DNA of 7,521 nucleotides, from NCBI GenBank assembly GCA_016787105.1, contig JAEUVI010000552.1:1-7521 (forward strand), written 5' to 3'. Below are positions 1-6,591 of this stretch, piece by piece. The stretch is from Chitinophagaceae bacterium. GTDB lineage: Bacteria; Bacteroidota; Bacteroidia; Chitinophagales; Chitinophagaceae. Under the pieces are notes generated by a model. That model searched no databases. It was given only the letters and a program-made list of their open reading frames with translations, and was not told where the DNA came from. Made by a program: the position numbers and the translations under genes. Numbering within the stretch: the first letter of the stretch is position 1; each line of letters begins with the position of its first letter.

Positions 1-1408
1 TCGCATTCACATACAATACACCTGTTTCCGGATCTACAGCAGGGCCTCCCCATTCTGCACCACCATCAAAACCAGGAAAGATGATGGTTCCTTCTTTTGA
101 CTGTGGCGTAAACATTCTGCCGGTATGATATGTATTCAATCTTTTCTTTACCTCTTCATATTCTTCTTTGGATAAATATGGATTAATATCTTTTTCGGTA
201 AAAGTCTGCCTTACAAATGGTGCTGGTTTTTGCGGAATAGGTTGTGTAGGCCATAATTTTTCACCAACAAGATTTGTGGCCGTATCCACCGGAGTTTCTA
301 CAATAGGAAATAAAGGCGCTCCAGTTTCCCTGTTAAATAGAAAAACAAAACCAGTCTTGGTAGTTTGCGCTACCGCATCAATCTTTTTTCCATCATGGGT
401 TACTGTTAGTAATACCGGGGCTGAAGAAGGATCCCAATCCCATGTGTCATGATGTATGTATTGAAAATGCCATAATTTTTTACCGGTATTTGCGTCAAGC
501 GCCAGCATACAATCGGCATACAAATTAGAACCAGTTCTTTTACCACCATAGAAATCCATTGAAGCAGATCCTAATGGAATATAAGCGACACCCCTATCCT
601 GGTCTATCGTCATTCCCATCCAGTTATTTGCTCCGCCACTCCATTTCCATGCATCTTTATCATCCCATGTTTCATGACCCGGTTCACCAGGTTGTGGAAT
701 AGTATGAAAAATCCATTGCCGCTTTCCGGTTTTCGCGTCAAATGCACGTATATGGCCGGGTGCTGCATCCATTGCTTCCGATACACGGGTACCCGTAAGA
801 ATTAAATTTTTATAAACAGAAGGTGGCGAAGTAGAAGTGATAAACAAATCCCTGAATTCATCTCCCAACCCATCGTGCAAATCCAGTTTTCCATTATCTG
901 CAAATGTTGTAACCAGCTTTCCAGTTTTTGCATCAATAGCATGCAGGTAAGCGCCAACGGTATAAAAAATACGCTCATCGTCTTTACCATCACTCCAGTA
1001 AGTTACTCCCCGGTTATTATTCAGGTTGAAATGTCCAGCCTTATTTCCTGAAATACTATCAAACGGAGAAAAAACCCATTTTGCTTTCCCGGTAGACGCA
1101 TCAAGAGCCAGCAACTTTAATTGCGGGGATGTGGCATACAATACCCCGTTCACAATAATCGGGTTACACTGTATTTGTGAATGTGCTGCTGTATCAGCAT
1201 CGCCCGTATGATATTCCCATGCTATTTTCAACTGAGCAACAGTATTGGTATCAATCTGTGTAAGCGATGAATATTTATTCGCGGTAGTATTTCCACCGGC
1301 TACACTCCAACCACTGTATTGATCGGGGGCTTGCGCATTTTTACATGCAGTAAGCAGCAAAACCTGAATAGCCAGCAGAACCATTAAAAGATAGTATTTT
1401 GTAATCAT
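1..1408 (-). CDS. PQQ-dependent (quinoprotein) dehydrogenase, glucose-dehydrogenase-like, lipoprotein; 3' end outside window
   Basis: Reading the minus strand from ATG at 1408-1406 gives 469 uninterrupted codons to the window edge. The N-terminus is a lipoprotein signal: Lys4, a hydrophobic run, then lipobox LTAC with Cys near residue 22, so the enzyme should be a periplasm-facing lipoprotein. The body is a quinoprotein beta-propeller. Repeated D-x-x-T-G-K-x-x-W type blade motifs lie near residues 100, 157, 219, 301, 358 and 457. HHDTWDWD (319-326) and TTKTGFVFLFNR (from 349) resemble the PQQ-site segments of E. coli glucose dehydrogenase, making Asp321 the likely catalytic base and Lys351 the likely PQQ-contacting lysine. 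By family knowledge it oxidises a sugar or alcohol with PQQ and passes electrons to the respiratory chain. The membrane-spanning N-terminal domain of E. coli Gcd is absent. The substrate is not decidable, and a C-terminal cytochrome c domain cannot be excluded. No Shine-Dalgarno motif precedes the start. Confidence 0.92.
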   Translation of the reverse strand, partial: MITKYYLLMVLLAIQVLLLTACKNAQAPDQYSGWSVAGGNTTANKYSSLTQIDTNTVAQLKIAWEYHTGDADTAAHSQIQCNPIIVNGVLYATSPQLKLLALDASTGKAKWVFSPFDSISGNKAGHFNLNNNRGVTYWSDGKDDERIFYTVGAYLHAIDAKTGKLVTTFADNGKLDLHDGLGDEFRDLFITSTSPPSVYKNLILTGTRVSEAMDAAPGHIRAFDAKTGKRQWIFHTIPQPGEPGHETWDDKDAWKWSGGANNWMGMTIDQDRGVAYIPLGSASMDFYGGKRTGSNLYADCMLALDANTGKKLWHFQYIHHDTWDWDPSSAPVLLTVTHDGKKIDAVAQTTKTGFVFLFNRETGAPLFPIVETPVDTATNLVGEKLWPTQPIPQKPAPFVRQTFTEKDINPYLSKEEYEEVKKRLNTYHTGRMFTPQSKEGTIIFPGFDGGAEWGGPAVDPETGVLYVNA

Positions 1409-1416
1409 GTAAACAA

Positions 1417-1442
1417 GTTAATGTATTTATAAATACATAAAC
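1417..1442. repeat. 26-bp near-perfect palindrome, candidate operator for the dehydrogenase gene
   Basis: The core ATGTATTTATAAATACAT (1421-1438) equals its own reverse complement over 18 bases. Symmetry extends to 1417-1442 with one mismatched pair (A1420/A1439). The core ends 12 bases upstream of the dehydrogenase ATG, so it lies in the 5' leader or promoter region of that gene. A zero-spacer palindrome of this size is typical of a binding site for a dimeric regulator. It could instead fold as a weak AT-rich hairpin in the mRNA near the start. The regulator is unknown, and chance palindromes are commoner in AT-rich DNA. Confidence 0.5.
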
Positions 1443-1657
1443 CACTATCACAGCGGTTTTAAAGAATGTTCCTATAATACTATCCCTTTTTATAAACCAG
1501 ATCTACTTTTTGTATTTAAAAAAAATAATCACTCTCATCACAGACCTTCTTCAGGTATATTTTCGCCAAGTAGAAGATTAAACAACTGAAAGAAAAAATA
1601 ACACATACAGGCATGATTGTAGATGACATTCTCAATATCAACTTTTTCTTACCCCAT

Positions 1658-1683
1658 TTGTATAAAATATTTCTTTACTTTTG
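1658..1683 (+). promoter_or_regulatory. Candidate Bacteroidota-type promoter (TTG ... TAnnTTTG) for the efflux operon
   Basis: TACTTTTG at 1676-1683 matches the Bacteroidota -7 consensus TAnnTTTG, and a TTG lies at 1658-1660. The 15-base spacer is shorter than the usual 17-23, which lowers confidence. Transcription from it would begin around 1690, at or just before the GTG at 1689, which would give a leaderless or nearly leaderless message. If translation really starts at ATG 1623, this element is internal to the gene and probably a chance match. Confidence 0.4.
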
Positions 1684-1690
1684 CAAAAGT
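1677..1690. repeat. 14-bp perfect palindrome overlapping the candidate -7 element
   Basis: ACTTTTGCAAAAGT is identical to its reverse complement. It covers most of the candidate -7 element and the first two bases of the likely GTG start, which is where a repressor would block initiation of transcription. Whether a metal-responsive or other regulator binds here cannot be told from the sequence. No regulator gene is visible in the window. Confidence 0.4.
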
Positions 1691-2075
1691 GCGCAAACCA
1701 GTTGCAATATTTTTTCTCTTCCTTTTTCTCGGTACAACTACTGAGTTCGGGCAACTATTGAAATTTCCCAAATTCATCATCCATTATCTCAAACACAGGG
1801 ACGAAGCTCCGGGACTTGGTATCAAGACCTTTGTAAATATGCATTATAATAAGTGGGACGTAAAAGATGAAGACTATGCTGAAGACATGCAGTTACCTTT
1901 TAAAACCCAGGATGCATTTACAACCGGAATTACAATCAGTCCTGTAGTTGTTCCATTCGCTGATTTTGATACTCCGAAAATAGAATACACTACTATTACT
2001 TCATATACATTGGTAGATGACGATCTGCTTCCCTGCTCTTATACAGGAAGTATCTTTCAACCTCCCCGTGCTTAG
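1689..2075 (+). CDS. Small exported protein of unknown function upstream of the RND efflux genes
   Basis: From GTG 1689 this is 128 residues. It opens with RKP and a hydrophobic stretch VAIFFLFLFLG (5-15) shaped like a signal peptide or membrane anchor, then a conserved-looking block TEFGQLLKFPKFIIHYLKHR (18-37), an acidic patch with DEDYAEDMQLPFK (60-72), and a beta-rich tail ending QPPRA. I recall similar unnamed proteins of about 110-130 residues just upstream of CusA/CzcA pumps in Bacteroidota, which I could not check. I know no function for them; a periplasmic accessory role in metal efflux is an inference from position. GTG is preferred because it puts the basic residues directly before the hydrophobic core. 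Starting at ATG 1623 would add 22 residues (150 in all) and bury that signal. No cysteine pair or heavy-metal-binding motif is present. It is 110 bases upstream of the pump, same strand. Confidence 0.7.
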   Translation: MRKPVAIFFLFLFLGTTTEFGQLLKFPKFIIHYLKHRDEAPGLGIKTFVNMHYNKWDVKDEDYAEDMQLPFKTQDAFTTGITISPVVVPFADFDTPKIEYTTITSYTLVDDDLLPCSYTGSIFQPPRA

Positions 2076-2119
2076 TCATTTTTCTCCTGTTTATTTTTCA
2101 TATTTACAGCATTTGCCTG

Positions 2120-2155
2120 TATATAACTGCCTGTTATTACCAGTATAGTTATATA
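2120..2155. repeat. Inverted repeat (9-bp arms, 18-nt spacer) in the leader of the pump gene
   Basis: TATATAACT (2120-2128) is repeated as its exact reverse complement AGTTATATA (2147-2155), ending 30 bases before the pump ATG. A shorter competing pair, ACTG (2126-2129) with CAGT (2141-2144), lies inside it. It may be an operator with two half-sites about 2.5 helical turns apart, or an mRNA hairpin near the translation start. It is not a good intrinsic terminator: the stem is AT-rich and no T-run follows. The rest of the 110-base gap between the small gene and the pump shows no further signal and no clear promoter. Confidence 0.4.
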
Positions 2156-2185
2156 TCCGTCAATCCTGATTAAGCAATATTTATT

Positions 2186-5100
2186 ATGCTATTACGAATT
2201 ATCCGCTTTTCAGTGCGGCACAAACTGATTATAGGGTTGTGTACCCTGGCATTATTATTCTGGGGTGCTTATTCTGTAACCCGGTTACCAATTGATGCAG
2301 TTCCCGACATTACCAATAACCAGGTACAGGTTATTACACAATCTCCTTCATTATCTGCACCGGATATAGAACGACTGATAACATTTCCTGTAGAGCAGGC
2401 AATATCTACTGTGCCTGGTGTAATAGAAATGCGTTCATTTTCACGATTTGGCTTATCCCTTGTTACAATAGTTTTTTCAGATGCTACTGATGTATACTGG
2501 GCACGGCAGCAGGTAACAGAACGGCTGCAACAAGTAAATAACCTGGTACCACCTGGGGCAGGCAATCCGGAACTGGCCCCTGTAACTACCGGTCTTGGTG
2601 AAATATACCAATATGTAGTAAAGGCAAAAAAAGGATACGAGGGAAAATATTCACCGCTTGAATTAAGAACCATACAGGATTGGATAATCCGCCGGCAACT
2701 ACTTGGCACACCCGGTATAGCTGATGTAAGCAGCTTTGGCGGCTATCTGAAACAATACGAGATCGCCATTAATACTGATAAACTCAAAAGCCAGAATATA
2801 ACACTGAACGATGTTTTTACTGCATTGCAGCAAAATAACCAGAATACAGGCGGCTCATATATTGAAAAGGGACCAGCATTATTATTTGTAAGAAGCGAAG
2901 GGCTTGCAAAAAATATAGATGACATTAAATCAATAGCTGTAAAGTATACAACCGGCGGCATACCTGTTTTTATAAAAGATATAGCAGAAGTAAAAATCGG
3001 GCACGCTACCCGCTACGGCGCTATGTGCTTCAATGATGAAGGTGAAGTAGCAGGAGCTGTTGTCATGATGCTTAAAGGAGGAAACTCTTCAAAGGTCATA
3101 AAAGCTGTAAAAGAAAAAATTAAAAGCATAGAAAAAAACCTGCCCGAAGGTGTTATGATAGAAGCTTTTCTTGACCGCACAAAAATGGTTAATAGCGCTA
3201 TTGGTACTGTTGAGAAAAACTTATTGGAAGGAGCACTCATTGTTATTTTCATCCTGGTAATCTTTTTAGGAAATGCAAGGGCCGGCCTCATCGTCGCATC
3301 CGTTATTCCCCTGTCAATGCTTTTTGCGATTATTATGATGAATGCCTTTGGCGTAAGCGGCAACCTGATGAGCCTCGGCGCTTTGGATTTTGGTTTAATC
3401 GTTGATGGCGCCGTTATTATAGTGGAAGCTGTAATGCACCGTATCTATCATTCAAAGACTGGAAAAGAAATTGCTTTGCTGACACAGCCACAAATGAATG
3501 ATATAGTAGAAAGTTCTGCTGGAAAAATGATGGGGTCAGCGGTATTCGGGCAGGTTATCATTCTCATCGTTTATCTACCTATTCTTTCACTCACAGGTAT
3601 TGAAGGAAAAATGTTTAAGCCGATGGCACAAACTGTTTCTTTCGCGCTTATAGGAGCATTCATTCTTTCACTTACTTATGTTCCAATGATGGTTGCGCTA
3701 TTATTACCTAAAAAAATAAAGAGTCAAACCACATGGGCCGACAGGATGATGGACTGGCTTCAGAAAAAATATAAACCTGTTTTAAACTTAGCTCTCGCCT
3801 ATCCAAAAACTATTATTATCAGCGCTTTCACATTATTTCTCGTTTCGATTTTCATTCTGATGCGAATGGGTGGAGAGTTTATGCCTGAGCTGGAAGAAGG
3901 AGATTTCGCAGTAGACACACGGGTGCTGACAGGAAGTTCATTGAAAACAACCATCGATGCTACACAAAAAGCAGCAGCTATCCTATTGAAAAATTTTCCT
4001 GAAGTGGAAAAAGTAGTAACTAAAATAGGAAGTGGTGAAATACCTACCGATCCAATGCCGGTAGAGGCCGCGGATCTGATGGTTATACTAAAAGACAAAA
4101 AGAAATGGACGTCTGCAAAATCATTTGACGAACTGGCGAACAAAATGAGCCTTTCGTTGCAGCAGGTGCCTGGAATAAGTACAGGATTTCAGTTTCCCGT
4201 ACAGATGCGTTTTAATGAATTAATGACAGGTGCCAGGCAAGATGTGGTTTGTAAAATTTTTGGAGAAAATCTTGACACACTGGCTGATTACTCAAAACGT
4301 CTCGCTGATATCATTGCTACCGTAAAAGGTGCAAAAGATATTTATACGGAAACTGTAACGGGTCTTCCCCAGATTGTAATTAACTATAATCGTGATGCCA
4401 TGGCTATGTACCAACTAAATATTGACGATGTAAACAGGGCTATACGAACTGCCTTCGCCGGTGAAAGTGCCGGAATGATTTATGAAAACGAGAGGAGGTT
4501 TGATCTTGTACTTCGTCTTGACAACAAGTTGCGCAGCGATATTTCCGATGTGCAGAATTTATTAATTCCAACACCTTCGGGTACACAAGTGCCATTGTCG
4601 CAGGTAGCGTATGCAGAAATAAAGGAAGGGCCTAACCAGATACAACGTGAAGACGCAAAACGAAGAATTGTTGTTGGCTTCAATGTAAGAGGCAGGGATG
4701 TACAAAGTATAGTAAACGAACTGGAGCAAAAAACTACAACAAAATTAAAACTACCGCCAGGCTATTACATCACATTTGGCGGAGAATTTCAAAACCTGGT
4801 AGAAGCGAAAAAAAGACTTTCATTAGCTGTTCCTGTTGCACTACTACTTATCCTGCTCATGTTATACTTCGCATTTGGATCGGTTAAGTATGGATTGCTG
4901 ATTTTCTCCGCTATACCATTATCGGCTATTGGTGGCGTGTTTGCTTTATGGTTGAGAGATATGCCATTTAGCATTTCTGCCGGTGTTGGCTTTATCGCTT
5001 TATTCGGAGTCGCCGTACTCAATGGCATTGTATTAATTGCAGAATTTAATCGCCTTAAAAAAGATGGTCTCACCAATTTGAAAGAAGTAGTGCAACAAGG

Positions 5101-6559
5101 AACAGCAATACGGTTACGGCCTGTATTGATGACAGCTTCTGTTGCTTCTTTGGGCTTTTTACCAATGGCATTAAGCAACGGCGCTGGCGCAGGTGTACAA
5201 CGACCACTGGCAACCGTTGTTATCGGCGGGTTAATAACTGCTACGATTCTTACATTAATTGCGTTGCCTGTTTTATACATATGGTTTGAGAAAATAAAAA
5301 AAGGGAAGCCAAAGAAGATAACCGCAGTAGTAGCATTGATTTTTTTAACAATACTGGCTCACAACCCTGCTGCCGCCCAGGTAAGTGGTCAAAAAATATC
5401 GTTAACGCAATTGATTGACTCTGCAATTAAAAAAAATCAGGTATTAAATATTTCAAAAAAACAGGCAGAGTACTGGAAGCAGTTACAATCATCAGTTTTC
5501 GATCCTGCTAAAACACAAATAGTCGCCGAATACGGACAGATAAACAGTTTTAAAAACGACACAAAGTTCATTTTGTCTCAAGGTTTTAGTCTGCCAGTTG
5601 TTTACCAGCGACAGGCCAATCTTTATAAAGCACATGAACAGTCTGAAAATCTTTTATTGTCTTTACACAAACAGGAAATTGTAAAAGAGATAAGCCTGGT
5701 CTTTTACACAATGATTGATCTTTCCGAAAGAGATAAACTTTTGACAGAACTGGATTCAATATATCGCCGTATCGCTTCAGCCGCTGCTGCACGTTTAAAA
5801 GCCGGTGAAACAAATATCCTTGAAGCCACTGCGGCAGATGCACAGCTACAACAATTGTCACTTCAACGTGAACAGATCACTTATGACATAAAAGCAGAAC
5901 AACAAAAATTACAATACCTGCTTGCATCAGAAGAGTTGTTACTACCCGATTACAATGACCCCGCAAAGCCGATCAGCATATCGATTGATACAGTTTCTGT
6001 AAACAATCATCCATTGCTGCTATGGCAGCAACAACAGGGGTCGATAGCCGCTGCAGGGACTGCGATAGAAAAAAATAAGCTGTCTCCAGATTTTTTTATT
6101 GGTTATGCAAACCAATCCATCAATGGCTGGCAAACACCTGATGGTATCAATCAGAAATACTATAGCGGCAGCAATCGTTTCAATGCATTCCAGTTAGGAA
6201 TTGATTTGCCAATCTTTACAAAAACCACCAAAACAAAAATAAAAGCAGGCCGTATAAATGAAAGTATTGCGACACTACAAACCAGGCAAGTACAAAGCAA
6301 ATTAAAAAGTGAAACGGCTCAGTGGATGGAGAATTACAAAAAATCATCTGCTGCATTAAACTATTATAAAAACACCGGCAGCCGGCAAGCGGAAATAATC
6401 ACAAAAAACGCAAGGCTGAATTTTGAACAAGGTGAAATCAATTACCTGGAGTGGGCTACTTTGATGAACCAGGCTGTACTTATCCGCCTTGGACAACTGG
6501 ATGCATTGAAAAATTTTAACCAGGCAGTTATTTATCTCGAATACCTGCTTGCCGAATAG
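2186..6559 (+). CDS. CusA/CzcA-family heavy-metal RND efflux pump fused to a TolC/CzcC-like outer-membrane channel
   Basis: 1457 residues, against about 1030-1070 for a CzcA/CusA pump alone. Residues 1 to about 1035 are a full RND permease: TM1 (about 11-32), first periplasmic porter loop, TM2-TM6 (about 344-508), TM7 (about 539-560), second loop, TM8-TM12 (about 878-1034). TM4 carries DFGLIVDGAVIIVE with D401, D407 and E414, the charged residues of the proton relay in CzcA-type pumps. Residues about 1065-1457 are an outer-membrane efflux (TolC/CzcC) domain: LTQLIDSAIKKNQ near 1072, AGETNILEA at 1206-1214, and GEINYLEWATLMNQA from 1416. Between them lies a signal-peptide-like segment. It should drive proton-coupled export of heavy-metal cations. 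The metal is uncertain: by memory alignment, D577 replaces CusA Met573, while M680 matches Met672. The adaptor gene follows after 32 bases. The fusion is, to my knowledge, known in Bacteroidota. Confidence 0.93.
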   Translation: MLLRIIRFSVRHKLIIGLCTLALLFWGAYSVTRLPIDAVPDITNNQVQVITQSPSLSAPDIERLITFPVEQAISTVPGVIEMRSFSRFGLSLVTIVFSDATDVYWARQQVTERLQQVNNLVPPGAGNPELAPVTTGLGEIYQYVVKAKKGYEGKYSPLELRTIQDWIIRRQLLGTPGIADVSSFGGYLKQYEIAINTDKLKSQNITLNDVFTALQQNNQNTGGSYIEKGPALLFVRSEGLAKNIDDIKSIAVKYTTGGIPVFIKDIAEVKIGHATRYGAMCFNDEGEVAGAVVMMLKGGNSSKVIKAVKEKIKSIEKNLPEGVMIEAFLDRTKMVNSAIGTVEKNLLEGALIVIFILVIFLGNARAGLIVASVIPLSMLFAIIMMNAFGVSGNLMSLGALDFGLIVDGAVIIVEAVMHRIYHSKTGKEIALLTQPQMNDIVESSAGKMMGSAVFGQVIILIVYLPILSLTGIEGKMFKPMAQTVSFALIGAFILSLTYVPMMVALLLPKKIKSQTTWADRMMDWLQKKYKPVLNLALAYPKTIIISAFTLFLVSIFILMRMGGEFMPELEEGDFAVDTRVLTGSSLKTTIDATQKAAAILLKNFPEVEKVVTKIGSGEIPTDPMPVEAADLMVILKDKKKWTSAKSFDELANKMSLSLQQVPGISTGFQFPVQMRFNELMTGARQDVVCKIFGENLDTLADYSKRLADIIATVKGAKDIYTETVTGLPQIVINYNRDAMAMYQLNIDDVNRAIRTAFAGESAGMIYENERRFDLVLRLDNKLRSDISDVQNLLIPTPSGTQVPLSQVAYAEIKEGPNQIQREDAKRRIVVGFNVRGRDVQSIVNELEQKTTTKLKLPPGYYITFGGEFQNLVEAKKRLSLAVPVALLLILLMLYFAFGSVKYGLLIFSAIPLSAIGGVFALWLRDMPFSISAGVGFIALFGVAVLNGIVLIAEFNRLKKDGLTNLKEVVQQGTAIRLRPVLMTASVASLGFLPMALSNGAGAGVQRPLATVVIGGLITATILTLIALPVLYIWFEKIKKGKPKKITAVVALIFLTILAHNPAAAQVSGQKISLTQLIDSAIKKNQVLNISKKQAEYWKQLQSSVFDPAKTQIVAEYGQINSFKNDTKFILSQGFSLPVVYQRQANLYKAHEQSENLLLSLHKQEIVKEISLVFYTMIDLSERDKLLTELDSIYRRIASAAAARLKAGETNILEATAADAQLQQLSLQREQITYDIKAEQQKLQYLLASEELLLPDYNDPAKPISISIDTVSVNNHPLLLWQQQQGSIAAAGTAIEKNKLSPDFFIGYANQSINGWQTPDGINQKYYSGSNRFNAFQLGIDLPIFTKTTKTKIKAGRINESIATLQTRQVQSKLKSETAQWMENYKKSSAALNYYKNTGSRQAEIITKNARLNFEQGEINYLEWATLMNQAVLIRLGQLDALKNFNQAVIYLEYLLAE
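5291..5377 (+). other. Internal signal-peptide-like segment at the pump/channel junction
   Basis: Residues about 1036-1064 of the fusion read as a Sec signal peptide: a basic n-region KIKKGKPKK (1036-1044), a hydrophobic core ITAVVALIFLTIL (1045-1057), and a c-region ending NPAAA before Gln1065, with Ala at -3 and -1 (A1062, A1064) as signal peptidase I prefers. The C-terminus of an RND pump lies in the cytoplasm, so an outward crossing is needed to deliver the channel domain to the periplasm, and this segment supplies it as a thirteenth membrane span. Cleavage after A1064 would leave a channel of 393 residues, close to the normal size of CzcC-type proteins. Actual cleavage is inferred. Confidence 0.7.
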
Positions 6560-6591
6560 AAAACTTATTCATACTGATAAATACTCAATAG

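Larger units (their letters stand above)
1409..1688. other. Divergent intergenic region between the dehydrogenase and efflux genes
   Basis: This AT-rich stretch of about 280 bases separates two divergently transcribed units. I see no convincing gene or RNA in it. It contains the 18-bp palindrome near the dehydrogenase start (1421-1438), a lone copy of the half-site TGTATTTA at 1511-1518 running into an eight-A tract, and the candidate promoter with overlapping palindrome at its right end. No TAnnTTTG element was found on the minus strand for the dehydrogenase, so its promoter remains unassigned. An ATG at 1623 is in frame with the downstream small gene, so the non-coding part would end at 1622 if that start were used. 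Confidence 0.6.

Noticed and set aside
168..1211. Open frames on the plus strand at 168-452 and 1026-1211, and a minus-strand frame at 802-993
   Set aside because: They lie inside the minus-strand dehydrogenase in other frames, have low-complexity translations with no family resemblance, and the dehydrogenase frame is unbroken with clear motifs.
1409..1622. tRNA, small RNA, CRISPR or insertion-sequence remnants in the intergenic region
   Set aside because: No cloverleaf-like sequence, regularly spaced repeats, terminal inverted repeats or target duplications were seen.
1623..1688. ATG at 1623 as the start of the small exported protein
   Set aside because: It adds an untypical stretch before the basic residues and hydrophobic core and would place the promoter-like element inside the gene. 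GTG 1689 is preferred, but this is not certain.
2076..2185. Intrinsic terminator between the small gene and the pump
   Set aside because: The only stem (2120-2155) is AT-rich with a long loop and is not followed by a T-run.
5282..5380. Fusion of pump and channel as an assembly or frameshift artefact
   Set aside because: The frame passes through a coherent signal-like linker with no stop or compositional break, and such fused proteins of about 1450 residues are known to me in Bacteroidota.
2269..5861. Several minus-strand open frames (for example 2269-2709, 3013-3363, 4789-5280, 5586-5861)
   Set aside because: They are antisense to the RND/TolC fusion, whose frame is fully supported by conserved helices and motifs; their translations resemble no known family.
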